A program made the translations under genes and the position numbers. The notes beneath the pieces are model-generated. The model saw nothing but the letters and a program-made list of their open reading frames with translations, was not told the DNA's origin and ran no database searches. Shown here in pieces: positions 32,624 through 41,078 of a stretch of DNA of 64,000 nucleotides. Within the stretch, counting starts at the first letter, position 1. The number at the start of each line of letters is the position of its first letter. The stretch comes from Flavobacteriales bacterium (GTDB taxonomy: Bacteria > Bacteroidota > Bacteroidia > UBA10329): NCBI GenBank assembly GCA_016124845.1, contig WGMW01000027.1, forward strand, positions 32,109 to 96,108, read 5' to 3'.

Positions 32624-34693
32624 TCAACTCGGATACTCCACCCGCACGTGGTAAATGTTCAACAGCTTCTTCTTGAAGATGCTGCGTACTTCGGTAATGT
32701 CGCGCAGCGTGATGTTGGCACTATCGAATTGACCTTCATTGAACTGACGGTCGATGATGGAGTCCACCAATTTGCTCACCGTTTCTGTTGTGTACTCGCC
32801 AAGGCTTCGAGAGGCGGCTTCCACGCTATCCGCCATCATCAACACGGCCATTTCCTTGGTAAAGGGTTTCGGGCCTGGATAGCTGAAGTGTGTTTTGTCC
32901 AGTTCGCCTTCTGGGAAGTTATGCAGATAGGAACGGTAGAAGTACTGCACGGTTGAAGTGCCATGGTGCGTGCGGATGAAGTCGATGAGCTGTTCGGGCA
33001 GCTTGTGTTTCTTGGCCAGTTCCACGCCTTTGATCACGTGGTTGATGATGATCTTGGCGCTTTCCTCAAACGAGAGGTCATCGTGTGGATTGACGCCAGT
33101 CACTTGATTTTCAATGAAATACATCGGAGCGTAGAGCTTGCCGATGTCGTGGTAGAGCGCACCTGTACGCACCAAAAGCGCATTTCCTCCGATCTCGTAA
33201 ATGGCAGTCTCCGCCAAACTTGCCACTTGCAACGAATGTTGGAATGTTCCAGGTGCATCGGTGGCCATCTGGCGCAGAAGTTTGTGGTTAGTGTTGTTCA
33301 GTTCGAGCAGTGTAACATCCGAAATGAACCCGAACAGTTTTTCGAACAGATAGATGAGCGGATAGGCGAGGAGGGTAAGACCCACACTTCCCGCAAACCA
33401 GATGAACATGGTCACATCTATGTTCTTGATGTCGCCTTCCTGCATGATGGCAATACTGAAGTAGCTGGCACTATAGGTAACGAACACGATGAGCATGGAA
33501 ATGAACAGCTGCGAACGGTTCTGCATGCTGAGCAGCGAGAATATGGCAATGATGCCTGCAATGAGTTCGAGGAACATGAATTCGAAACCGTTGGGTGCCT
33601 CGAATCCGATAATGATGAGCGTAACGATATGGGCAAAGAGTGCAATGCGGCTGTCGAAGAAACTCCGAACGATGACAGGCACCAAACAGAATGGAACCAA
33701 ATAGAGGTTGATGTTCGGAATGCGTTGCGTGGTACTTGAAATGAAGACCATCAGCACGATGAGCATGAGCAAGAACGTGACCTGCCAGTTGTTCTGCATC
33801 AGGTCGCTACGGTACTGAACCAAAAACAGGTAGAACATCAGCAGCACGATGGTCACCATAATGAGCTGTCCACCTAAAAGCAAATAGAAGCTGCCCGAAG
33901 AACCGAGGCGTGTCTGATACTCTTTGCGCAGCGATTCGAGTACAAGAAAATTCTCAGCATCTACCATGTCGCCACGGCTGATGACCATCAAGCCCTTCGG
34001 GATCATACCACGGGTAGGCGAGATGGCATTCAGCTCCTCTTGTAAGACACGGTCGGTAAATTCCGCGTCATAGGTCACGTTTTGGACGAGCGCTTCGGAA
34101 AGTGCTTTTGCCAAGGCTTCTTCATCCACACCATGTTTTTTACCGAGTTCTTTTTTGATCTCTTCATAGGCACTCTGCACGGTGTAGAATTGATTGAGGC
34201 TGGCCTGTGAGGCGGTGTTGCCCTTGAGCAGATACACGACCTGTCCGTCTTTCAGGTTGTCCAGTTCATCTGCTTTGCGAAGAATGCCTTTATCATAGAT
34301 GTCAGAAAGTATTTTCTGTCCCGTGAAAAGGTTCTTGTTGAACCGTTTCATCTCCCGATTTCGGGATGAATCAGGATGCAGCTCAGCAGTAAGTTTGGTC
34401 TTGAGATTCTGATAGGCTTTGTCGCGTGCCGATTCGTCCAGTTTCAGATACACCTTTGCGTTATCACGGGTCTGCTTCGTCTCGTCAGCCAGTTCACTTT
34501 TTGGTTTTTCAATGGCAAAATCGAACGGTGCCACCAGGTCTTCATGTCCCCACGGACGGCCTTTCTGGTATTCGTACTTGAACTTACCTTCCTTCGGTAG
34601 CATCAATACAATCAGCGCTCCAGCAAGAACGAAGAGCAGTATCCGCTGAATGCGTTCGTGGTTGTTCCTGATGTTTGAAAGAAAGTTGTTCAT
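32624..34693 (-). CDS. 7TM-HD family membrane phosphohydrolase (PgpH-like)
   Basis: A 689-aa inner-membrane protein. After an N-terminal membrane helix (LLFVLAGALIVLMLP) comes a periplasmic region of about 230 residues (7TMR-HDED type), then six to seven membrane helices (about residues 265-460). A cytoplasmic HD domain follows with TFQHSLQVASLAE, LYHDIGK (HD pair near 513), and INHVIKGVELAKKHKLPEQLIDFIRTHHG. This is the architecture of PgpH, which degrades cyclic di-AMP. All HD-domain metal ligands appear present. Substrate is inferred from family architecture. It lies 109 bases upstream of the BatA gene in the same direction; the short gap carries GC-rich inverted sequence (CCCCTCAATCCCCCAATGGGG). 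Confidence 0.9.
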   Translation of the reverse strand: MNNFLSNIRNNHERIQRILLFVLAGALIVLMLPKEGKFKYEYQKGRPWGHEDLVAPFDFAIEKPKSELADETKQTRDNAKVYLKLDESARDKAYQNLKTKLTAELHPDSSRNREMKRFNKNLFTGQKILSDIYDKGILRKADELDNLKDGQVVYLLKGNTASQASLNQFYTVQSAYEEIKKELGKKHGVDEEALAKALSEALVQNVTYDAEFTDRVLQEELNAISPTRGMIPKGLMVISRGDMVDAENFLVLESLRKEYQTRLGSSGSFYLLLGGQLIMVTIVLLMFYLFLVQYRSDLMQNNWQVTFLLMLIVLMVFISSTTQRIPNINLYLVPFCLVPVIVRSFFDSRIALFAHIVTLIIIGFEAPNGFEFMFLELIAGIIAIFSLLSMQNRSQLFISMLIVFVTYSASYFSIAIMQEGDIKNIDVTMFIWFAGSVGLTLLAYPLIYLFEKLFGFISDVTLLELNNTNHKLLRQMATDAPGTFQHSLQVASLAETAIYEIGGNALLVRTGALYHDIGKLYAPMYFIENQVTGVNPHDDLSFEESAKIIINHVIKGVELAKKHKLPEQLIDFIRTHHGTSTVQYFYRSYLHNFPEGELDKTHFSYPGPKPFTKEMAVLMMADSVEAASRSLGEYTTETVSKLVDSIIDRQFNEGQFDSANITLRDITEVRSIFKKKLLNIYHVRVEYPS

Positions 34694-34798
34694 TTCCGAG
34701 CCACTAAACTACGTGAATTCTTGTGTTGAAAGCGTAAAGACGGCTTCACGTCCTGTGGTTGAGAAATCGTTACTTTCGCACGAAATTCAAGTACGGCA

Positions 34799-35977
34799 AT
34801 GAAAGAAGTATATATCGTAGCAGCAGTAAGAACCCCGATGGGAAGTTTCAACGGTAAGTTGGCCTCCGTATCGGCCACCAAATTGGGCGCAACAGCTATC
34901 AAAGGTGCGGTGAGCGCAGCAGGCGTTGATCCGATGGAAGTTCAGGAAGTATTCATGGGAAATGTGCTTTCGGCAGGATTGGGGCAGGCTCCGGCCCGTC
35001 AGGCGGCCATCTTTGCAGGACTTTCAAATACTGTTCCGTGTACCACGGTAAATAAGGTTTGTGCATCAGGGATGAAAGCCATCATGCTGGGCGCGCAGAG
35101 CATCATGCTTGGCGACAACGATGTGGTTGTTGCGGGCGGTATGGAGAACATGAGCTCCGTTCCTCACTATCTGCCGAATTCGCGAACAGGTACCAAGTAC
35201 GGCAACATTACCATGTTGGATGGCTTGGCCTACGATGGTCTTCGAGATGTGTATAACGATTACGCCATGGGAATGGCAGCAGAGCTTTGCGCTACCGAGT
35301 GCAACATCAGCCGCGAGGAGCAGGACGCCTATGCCATCGAAAGCTACAAGCGTTCGGCAGCATCGTGGGAAGCAGGTGCGTTCAAGAGCGAGATCGTTCT
35401 AGTGGAAGTTCCGCAGAGAAGAGGAGATGCGTTGGTAGTAGATACCGATGAGGAATTCACGAATGTGATGATGGAGAAGATTCCAGGATTGCGACCTGCA
35501 TTCACCAAAGAAGGAACCGTTACTGCGGCCAATGCTTCTACCATGAATGACGGAGCGGCAGCGGTTGTGTTGATGAGCAAGGAGAAAGCGGAAGCACTTG
35601 GCGTGAAGCCATTGGCGAAGATCGTTTCGTTTGCCGATGCAGCTCAGGCACCTGAATGGTTCACCACTTCACCTGCCAAGGCCATGCCTAAGGCCATGGA
35701 CAAGGCAGGTTGGAGCAGCAGCGATGTGGATCTTTTTGAGATCAATGAGGCATTCTCTGTGGTGGCGTTGGCCAACAACAAAGAGATGGGCTTGGATGCC
35801 AGCAAGGTGAATGTGAACGGTGGAGCCGTATCATTGGGTCACCCACTTGGTTGTTCTGGAGCACGCATCATTGTAACGTTGGTGCATGCGCTTAAGAACC
35901 GTGGATTGAAGAAAGGTGCGTCAGGCATCTGTAATGGTGGTGGCGGTGCCAGCGCCCTTTGTTTGGAAGTTATCTAA
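34799..35977 (+). CDS. Acetyl-CoA C-acyltransferase (thiolase)
   Basis: A 392-aa enzyme of the thiolase II type. It begins MKEVYIVAAVRTPMGSFNGKLASVSA and carries the acyl-accepting Cys in VNKVCASGMKAI (near residue 88), NEAFSVVALAN (Asn/His loop), and the C-terminal GGAVSLGHPLGCSGARI with the catalytic His (about 348) and Cys (about 353). It condenses or cleaves acetoacetyl-CoA or longer 3-ketoacyl-CoA. Length and motifs fit AtoB-like acetyl-CoA acetyltransferases best. The next gene begins nine bases later and is likely cotranscribed. TACTTTCG 26 bases upstream is a possible -7 box. Confidence 0.96.
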   Translation: MKEVYIVAAVRTPMGSFNGKLASVSATKLGATAIKGAVSAAGVDPMEVQEVFMGNVLSAGLGQAPARQAAIFAGLSNTVPCTTVNKVCASGMKAIMLGAQSIMLGDNDVVVAGGMENMSSVPHYLPNSRTGTKYGNITMLDGLAYDGLRDVYNDYAMGMAAELCATECNISREEQDAYAIESYKRSAASWEAGAFKSEIVLVEVPQRRGDALVVDTDEEFTNVMMEKIPGLRPAFTKEGTVTAANASTMNDGAAAVVLMSKEKAEALGVKPLAKIVSFADAAQAPEWFTTSPAKAMPKAMDKAGWSSSDVDLFEINEAFSVVALANNKEMGLDASKVNVNGGAVSLGHPLGCSGARIIVTLVHALKNRGLKKGASGICNGGGGASALCLEVI

Positions 35978-35986
35978 CCTAATTGG

Positions 35987-36772
35987 ATGCCAACATACGG
36001 TATCTGTAATCTCAGTGTCATCCCGTGCAGGGAAGAGCCTTCTGACAAGAGTCAGATGGTAACGCAATTGCTGTTCGGAGAGAGCTTTGAGATTATTGGA
36101 AAACGTAATCAGTGGCGCAAGATCCGTAATGGGTTGGACGGTTACGAAAGCTGGATAGACGAGAAGCAGTTCGTAGAGATCGATAAGAACGCCTTTGAGG
36201 CACTGAACAAGAAATTGCCCGTCTGTGCCTCTGATCTCGTGCAATTGGTCAAGCATGAGAAAACGGGGCACATGATTCCTGTTCTGGCAGGAAGTTCCTT
36301 GCCCAATTACCATCAAGGACATATTGCCTTCGGTGATGAGGCTTACGAGTTTGATGGCGAGATAAACCATCCCGACCCAGATGAGGCCCGTAAGCAATTG
36401 GTGGAATTCGCCATGGTGTTCCGCAATGCGCCTTACTTGTGGGGCGGCCGCTCACCGTTCGGTATAGATTGCTCGGGACTGATGCAGGTTTTGTATAAAA
36501 TGGTTGGTATTCCGCTTCAGCGCGATGCCTACCAACAGGCCGAGGAAGGTTATACGCTCAGCTTTGTGGAAGAAGCCGAACTGGGCGACCTTGCGTTCTT
36601 CGACAATGACGAAGGCCGCATCATCCATGTAGGAATGATGGTCGGACCCAATGCCATTATTCATGCAGCGGGCAAGGTTCGTATCGATAAACTCGACCAC
36701 CAAGGCATCTTTAATGTCGATACAGGAAAGTACACCCACAAGCTGCGGTTGATTCGTAGGGTGTTGGATTGA
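35987..36772 (+). CDS. NlpC/P60 family cell-wall hydrolase with SH3 domain
   Basis: A 261-aa C40 peptidase. The N-terminal half (about 1-75) is a bacterial SH3-like domain (TQLLFGESFEIIGKRNQWRK; GLDGYESWIDEKQ). The C-terminal NlpC/P60 domain has APYLWGGRSPFGIDCSGLMQ (catalytic Cys near 160), LGDLAFFDNDEGRIIHVGMM (catalytic His near 214) and IIHAAGKVRID (third polar residue, His near 226). Such enzymes cleave D-gamma-glutamyl-meso-diaminopimelate bonds in peptidoglycan peptides. No signal peptide is visible, so a cytosolic recycling role or a non-classical export route is possible. It follows the thiolase by nine bases. Confidence 0.93.
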   Translation: MPTYGICNLSVIPCREEPSDKSQMVTQLLFGESFEIIGKRNQWRKIRNGLDGYESWIDEKQFVEIDKNAFEALNKKLPVCASDLVQLVKHEKTGHMIPVLAGSSLPNYHQGHIAFGDEAYEFDGEINHPDPDEARKQLVEFAMVFRNAPYLWGGRSPFGIDCSGLMQVLYKMVGIPLQRDAYQQAEEGYTLSFVEEAELGDLAFFDNDEGRIIHVGMMVGPNAIIHAAGKVRIDKLDHQGIFNVDTGKYTHKLRLIRRVLD

Positions 36773-36777
36773 CTCCT

Positions 36778-37071
36778 CTATCCAATCAATTGTTGTCTTA
36801 TCCAATCACTTTTGATTCTGTACAACAAAACAAGAACGACACAGTTGAACAGGAAGTAGAGAAGCACTAATTGAAAGAGATTCTCAAATCCGAAGAGGCT
36901 AAGTGAATACAGTTTCAGTACCAATGTAAAAAGAACCATTGACAGGCTAAGCTTAATGTTTGAATGAAGTGCAGACTCATCTCCCGATAAATCGTGATAA
37001 ATTTCTTGAAGCACATTGAACAGCCATCCTTTTTTACCCTCATCATTAACAAACCAAGGAAACCCCTTCAA
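36778..37071 (-). CDS. Small membrane protein of unknown function
   Basis: A 97-aa protein with two hydrophobic segments (LSLSMVLFTLVLKLYSLSLF; LFQLVLLYFLFNCVVLVLL) and short charged ends. It overlaps the preceding membrane gene by four bases (ATGA, 37068-37071), so the two are translationally coupled. No family is recognised. Base composition is more AT-rich than in the flanking housekeeping genes, consistent with acquired DNA. It ends five bases from the convergent NlpC/P60 gene. Confidence 0.6.
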   Translation of the reverse strand: MKGFPWFVNDEGKKGWLFNVLQEIYHDLSGDESALHSNIKLSLSMVLFTLVLKLYSLSLFGFENLFQLVLLYFLFNCVVLVLLYRIKSDWIRQQLIG

Positions 37072-37385
37072 TTGGATATCGAGGTCTGTTTCAAAGACTT
37101 ACTCCAGATGAATCCAAACATTTTGAATAGAAGATTGAGTAAACCAGCTATTATCAGTAAAACAAGTTCAAAGAAACTGCGAACCGCCCCAATTAACGTC
37201 AGAAATACCACCAGAGGAACAATCAGGTCTATACTGAAATGATTCTGCCAATATTCTGTTGGAGACTCAAAGAACTCTTCTAAACCAATGTCAAGTTCGG
37301 CAGGTAATATCTTCAAGGTAATTAGTAGGATAAAAAGTACTTTCAGAATAGCAATAATTAGATTGAATTGTTTATCCCCGTGGTA
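37068..37385 (-). pseudogene. Membrane protein gene cut at its 5' end by the IS3-type element
   Basis: The frame encodes at least two hydrophobic segments (FNLIIAILKVLFILLITLKI; IDLIVPLVVFLTLIGAVRSF). Its upstream end runs into the left end of the IS at 37386, and the only in-frame start (TTG 37433) lies inside the IS, so the original N-terminus is missing. The downstream gene overlaps it by four bases. On the far side of the IS I see no continuation of this frame. Family unknown. Confidence 0.6.
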
Positions 37386-37408
37386 GCCTTCCCCAAAAAT
37401 CGGACGGT

Positions 37409-37660
37409 ATGAAAATGGAAAAATCAAATTCAACTGTCATGAAGAGAAGCAAATTCACGGAGGCGCAGATCGTGCGCATATTGCAGAGTTACGACAACGG
37501 TCGTGATACGGAGAGCATCTGCAGGGAGCAGGGCATAAGCAAACATACCTTTTACAACTGGCGCAGGAAGTACGTGGGCATGGACGCGCTGCAGCTCAAG
37601 GAGCTGAAGGCCCTTCAGGAGGAGAACGCCGGTCTGGATGTATGCCGACCTGAGCCTTGA
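37409..37660 (+). pseudogene. IS3-family OrfA transposase, frameshifted
   Basis: The protein part KRSKFTEAQIVRILQSYDNG followed by ICREQGISKHTFYNWRRKY is the IS3/IS407 OrfA helix-turn-helix. Coding is lost after LKALQEENAGL: the expected leucine-zipper continuation (MYADLSLDHELLKDVLKKK) follows in another frame from about 37639, implying a small deletion near 37635. OrfA normally binds the IS ends. Confidence 0.85.
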
Positions 37661-37698
37661 CCATGAGCTTCTGAAAGATGTGCTGAAAAAAAAAAGTT

Positions 37699-38555
37699 AT
37701 AGGCCCCTCGCCGCGCAGGGAAGGTGCGCAGTACCTGGTCGATGATCGCAAAGCCACCGTCAAGCGTGCCTGTCGTGTGGTATAGCTGCACCGCAGCATG
37801 TGGTACTACCGGAGCAGGTTGGACGACCTTGATGTGGAGCAGAAGCTGGTACAGGCGCATCCCACACGCGGGTTCGACAGCTACTACGGTCGCATACGTA
37901 GCGAGGGGCTACAGTGGAACAGGAAAAGAGTATTCAGAATTTATAGAAAGATGGAACTTACAAGAAGAAGGAGATACAAGAGAAGGCCGCTGAAGCGGAT
38001 ACGGGAGGAACTGAACGTCCCGAAGAGCATAAACCAATGCTGGAGCATGGACATGATGAGCGATGCGCTGACCAGCGGACGCAGGTTCCGCACGTTGAAC
38101 ATCATCGATGACCACAACCGTGAGGCACTGGCCGTTGAGGTCGGGTTCTCCCTGTGCAGCAACCGTGTCATGGAGGCACTGGAACGTGTCATCGACCATC
38201 GGGGAACACCCAAGGTCATCCGTACAGACAATGGGCCTAAGTTCACCTCCCATGCGTTCCGCAACTTGTGTGCGGAAAAAAGCATCCGCAACCTGTTCAT
38301 CCAGCCGGGCAAACCAGCCCAGAACGCCTACATCGAACGCTTCAACCGCCTGTTCAGGGAGGACATCTTGGACGCCTACCTGTTCGGTGATTTGGCGCAG
38401 GTGCGCATCCTTGCGGGAAATGTATGGACGATTACAACCGTAACCATCCGCACAGTGCCTTGGACGGCAATAGCCCGCTGCAATACATCAAAGCAACTTC
38501 AACGGGGAGGCGCGCCTCCCCGTTGAAAACCAAAACATCAAATGAAAAAGTCTAA
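37699..38555 (+). pseudogene. IS3-family OrfB integrase, broken
   Basis: The catalytic DDE residues are visible: Asp in SMDMMSDALTSG, Asp in VIRTDNGPKFTS and Glu in NAYIERFNRLF. An in-frame TAG lies 15 codons... just before LHRSMWYYRSRL (about 37783), and a frameshift near 38410-38425 separates the body from its C-terminal piece MDDYNRNHPHSALDGNSPLQ. With these two lesions plus the OrfA damage, the element cannot encode an intact transposase. Confidence 0.85.
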
Positions 38556-38596
38556 TTTAACCCTGTCCGAAAAATGGGAAGGCTTCAAAGGCTACC

Positions 38597-38623
38597 TTAT
38601 CTTTAGCGGAACCCGTTGGCGTG
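38597..38623 (+). repeat. Cassette-boundary site A (right half only, attC-like)
   Basis: TTATCTTTAGCGGAACCCGTTGGCGTG follows the IS right end by about 12 bases. The first 10 bases recur at sites B, D and G. GTTGGCGTG (38615-38623) is exactly complementary to CACGCCAAC at 39213-39221, the far end of cassette 1. The left half of the site is missing, presumably lost with the IS insertion. Confidence 0.7.
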
Positions 38624-38627
38624 CATT

Positions 38628-39230
38628 GTGAAAAGCTATTTGAAACGTCTCATTTTAATATCAACCTTTCTCTACAACTGCCAAGTTTCGTTTGGTCAGC
38701 ACGAAATGTATTTCCCAGCATACGGGGATTACAAGTATCAGTATCAGGAACGCATTGTAACCGCTGATGCAGTGGAAGGCTTCCTTGTCCGAGATAGTTT
38801 ATTATCAAATGAGAGAGCGGAAACCTGTACAGTATCTGGCAACGTTACGTAAGTCTCTCAAAATCAAGACCCCATTCCATTTGCCCAAATACTATTTGAA
38901 AACAGAAGAGGCATACGTTTTGGAGCCTCTGCTGACATTGACGGAAAGTATAATGTCAAACTTCCACCAGATACGTTCTCAGTTTCCTTCAGCTATATGC
39001 CTTCAGGTACATTTGAAACCTACACTATTGTAGACTACATAATCAAAAGCGGGGAGCATAAACAACTTGACATTGCAATGGGAACACCAACGCGTCTCAT
39101 CTATCTGACGGTTGGTTCCGACAGCCTTCTTAGCTTGGAGGACCAGATCAAACTATTTAATGAAATTAGACAGGAATATCTGAAGACTGGATTTAAAATA
39201 AAGAAACAACGCCACGCCAACACCCACTAA
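38628..39230 (+). pseudogene. Cassette 1 gene: secreted protein with carboxypeptidase-like regulatory domain, one in-frame stop
   Basis: GTG 38628 begins a signal-like peptide (VKSYLKRLILISTFLYNC, possible lipobox). A single TAA at 38850-38852 interrupts the frame, which then stays open in the same register to 39230. Across the stop the sequence reads CTVSGNVT-stop-VSQNQDPIPFAQILFENR, then FGASADIDGKYNVKLPPDTF. This is the CarboxypepD_reg-like beta-sandwich pattern ('G.V.D....PL..A.V......G..TD.DG.Y.+.+P'). The stop codon of the whole gene (TAA) lies inside the following boundary site. It may be a recent null allele or a sequencing error. Confidence 0.7.
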
Positions 39231-39345
39231 ACCGAATGCTTATGACGGTACGTCAGTCGGTCTCAGTTTCGTTCTGCGCTGTCCGAGCATGGCGAAACGG
39301 AAGCAGTTTCTAACGCATTATCTTTAGCGGTGCCCGTTGGAGAAC
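39213..39345 (+). repeat. Cassette-boundary site B (attC-like)
   Basis: The left arm CCAACACCCACTAAACCGAA (then TGC) pairs imperfectly with the right arm GCATTATCTTTAGCGGTGCC (then CGTTGG). Shared core pairs are CCAAC/GTTGG, CTAAA/TTTAG and AATGC/GCATT. AAC (39219-39221) to GTT (39336-39338) spans 120 bp. The loop contains a 34-base stretch at 39244-39277 (starting GACGGTACGTCAGTCGG) that recurs with two mismatches at site F on the other strand. Confidence 0.75.
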
Positions 39346-39442
39346 ATTTTGGTGCAGCTTGAAAGCGCAGCTCTGAATTGAAAACGAAGTAGTTTTCGTA
39401 AATATTTTAGTGTTAAATTCCATTGATTAAAAAACATATAAG

Positions 39443-40936
39443 ATGAAAAAGACATTCTTAGCTACGCTTCTGCTACACTTTTGCAGCATTACCATGCTAA
39501 TGGCACAGCAATGGACTGTTTACAACACCATCAATTCAGACATTCCCAATAATACTGTCCTAGCAATCAAGATAGATCAGGTTGGCAACAAATGGGTAGG
39601 AAGCACAAGTGGTATTTCGAAGTTTGATAACACGGAATGGACAACAAATGGTACGCACATTCATCCCTATACAAATGATGGTATCGCATTTGAGTCAAAT
39701 AATCATCTATGGCTTGCGCCAAGTGTCAGTCAAACCACCTTGTGTGACCTTAATGATACGTGCTATCTCTACCCTCTTCCGTCCAGTTCTCTCGGGGTTT
39801 ATAATGGTCGCGTAGTTGCTGTAGATTCAAGTGATAATATTTGGCTGGGTGGAGGGGCTTCAGAGCTTGGAAAAGTGTTGAAGTATGACGGCAGCACATG
39901 GACACTCTATGATGACACGGAAATAAACATTGCAAATTGTATTGCAATAGATGATTCTCAACACGTCTGGATCGGAGGAGGTGGAAGAGTATGCAAGTTC
40001 GATGGCAATACTTGGACACTATATCCGGTACAGAACTCTGTAAACGATATAGCAATTGATGACAACGACACAAAGTGGCTAGCGACCAGCAGTGGTCTTG
40101 TCAAGTTTGATAGCGTAATGACAACCTTCAATACAGCAAATTCGGACATCCAAAGCAACCTTGTGAAAGCAGTTACCATTGATCTTATGGGAAACAAATG
40201 GCTGGGAACAGATTATGGTCTGGCAAAATTCAATGATACAAGTTGGACCTTCTACACCACATCAAATTCAGATCTGCCAAGTAACAATATCATAAGCCTG
40301 GCAACAGGTCTTGATGGGAGAATTTGGGTTGGTACAAGTGGTGAAGGATTGGCCGTATTTGAAGACCCTTCTATTGTTCCCGAAGCTTGTTCTGCCAATT
40401 TTAGTTTAGTTCCAAACCCATCGCAGCAACATGATTGGTTTGCAATCGATAGCAGTACGGGAACTGGTCAACTTCAGTATCTATGGGAATGGGGCGATGG
40501 AGCTACTTCCAATCAACCTTTTCCAAGCCATACTTATGCCGCTGAAGGATATTACAACATCTGTCTGACCGTTTCCGATGCAAATGGCTGTTCGGATACC
40601 TATTGCGATAGCTCCACTTACATTTACAAAACAATGACAATGGTTACGGTTAATGTTGTTGGTGAAATGCTTTCGGGAATAAATGAACACTTACATGCAG
40701 AAACCCCAACGTGGTATCCTAATCCAACATCTGACAGAATTCAAATTGACTTCGGCATCGTCAGTACTGAAATAACCATAAATACTTACAACATTTTTGG
40801 AGAGTTAGTTCAGAACGAGAGAAGAAATGTCACAGGAACTGTTGAATATGCCTTGCCAAAGGCATCGGGAGTGTATTTGGTTAAGATGGTTTACCCCGAT
40901 GGAAAAGTCTCGAACCTGAAAGTAGTTAAAGAATAA
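39443..40936 (+). CDS. Cassette 2 gene: beta-propeller/PKD protein with T9SS sorting domain
   Basis: A 497-aa secreted protein. The signal peptide is MKKTFLATLLLHFCSITMLM with AQQ cleavage. Residues about 22-310 are two-component-regulator-type propeller repeats (KIDQVGNKWVGSTSGISKFD; TIDLMGNKWLGTDYGLAKFN). A PKD-like domain (about 320-395) has WEWGDGATSNQPFPSHTYAA. The last 75 residues are a type A T9SS sorting domain (TWYPNPTSDRIQIDFG ... GVYLVKMVYPDGKVSNLKVV). It should be exported by the type IX system and surface-attached or released. It ends five bases before site C and begins about 100 bases after site B, so it occupies one cassette. AT-rich compared with the housekeeping genes. Confidence 0.88.
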   Translation: MKKTFLATLLLHFCSITMLMAQQWTVYNTINSDIPNNTVLAIKIDQVGNKWVGSTSGISKFDNTEWTTNGTHIHPYTNDGIAFESNNHLWLAPSVSQTTLCDLNDTCYLYPLPSSSLGVYNGRVVAVDSSDNIWLGGGASELGKVLKYDGSTWTLYDDTEINIANCIAIDDSQHVWIGGGGRVCKFDGNTWTLYPVQNSVNDIAIDDNDTKWLATSSGLVKFDSVMTTFNTANSDIQSNLVKAVTIDLMGNKWLGTDYGLAKFNDTSWTFYTTSNSDLPSNNIISLATGLDGRIWVGTSGEGLAVFEDPSIVPEACSANFSLVPNPSQQHDWFAIDSSTGTGQLQYLWEWGDGATSNQPFPSHTYAAEGYYNICLTVSDANGCSDTYCDSSTYIYKTMTMVTVNVVGEMLSGINEHLHAETPTWYPNPTSDRIQIDFGIVSTEITINTYNIFGELVQNERRNVTGTVEYALPKASGVYLVKMVYPDGKVSNLKVVKE

Positions 40937-40941
40937 AAAAC

Positions 40942-41076
40942 GTTCTCCAACATCTACTATCAAAATAGGGCGTGACGACAGGTACGCTAGCTTTGGTAGT
41001 TTTTACTAAGTTCAGTTTCGGCTGAAAGGTTGAAGGAACTAAAGCCCTATTTTCATTGCTGCACCCGTTGGCGGTA
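40942..41076 (+). repeat. Cassette-boundary site C (attC-like)
   Basis: The left arm is CCAAC, 10 bases, AAAATAGGGC. The right arm is GCCCTATTTT, 13 bases, GTTGG. Both box pairs are perfectly complementary with unequal spacers, which is exactly an R-spacer-L / L-spacer-R layout. AAC to GTT spans 121 bp. GTTCTCCAAC (40942-40951) is the complement of GTTGGAGAAC at the start of cassette 2 (39336-39345). Related in sequence to site E at 60.0 kb. Confidence 0.78.
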
Positions 41077-41078
41077 AG

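Larger units (their letters stand above)
37386..38584 (+). mobile_element. IS3-family (IS407-like) insertion sequence, degenerate
   Basis: An element of about 1.2 kb bounded by imperfect terminal inverted repeats: left GCCTTCCCCAAAAATCGGAC and right (complement) GCCTTCCCATTTTTCGGACA. It contains an OrfA-like helix-turn-helix gene and an OrfB-like DDE integrase gene, both broken. No target-site duplication is obvious. The left end cuts a membrane protein gene; the right end abuts the first cassette-array site at 38597. Confidence 0.85.

Noticed and set aside
32963..33739. A plus-strand frame of 258 codons with many His and Glu
   Set aside because: It is the complement of the membrane-helix and HD region of the PgpH-like gene; composition is an artefact of reading the opposite strand.
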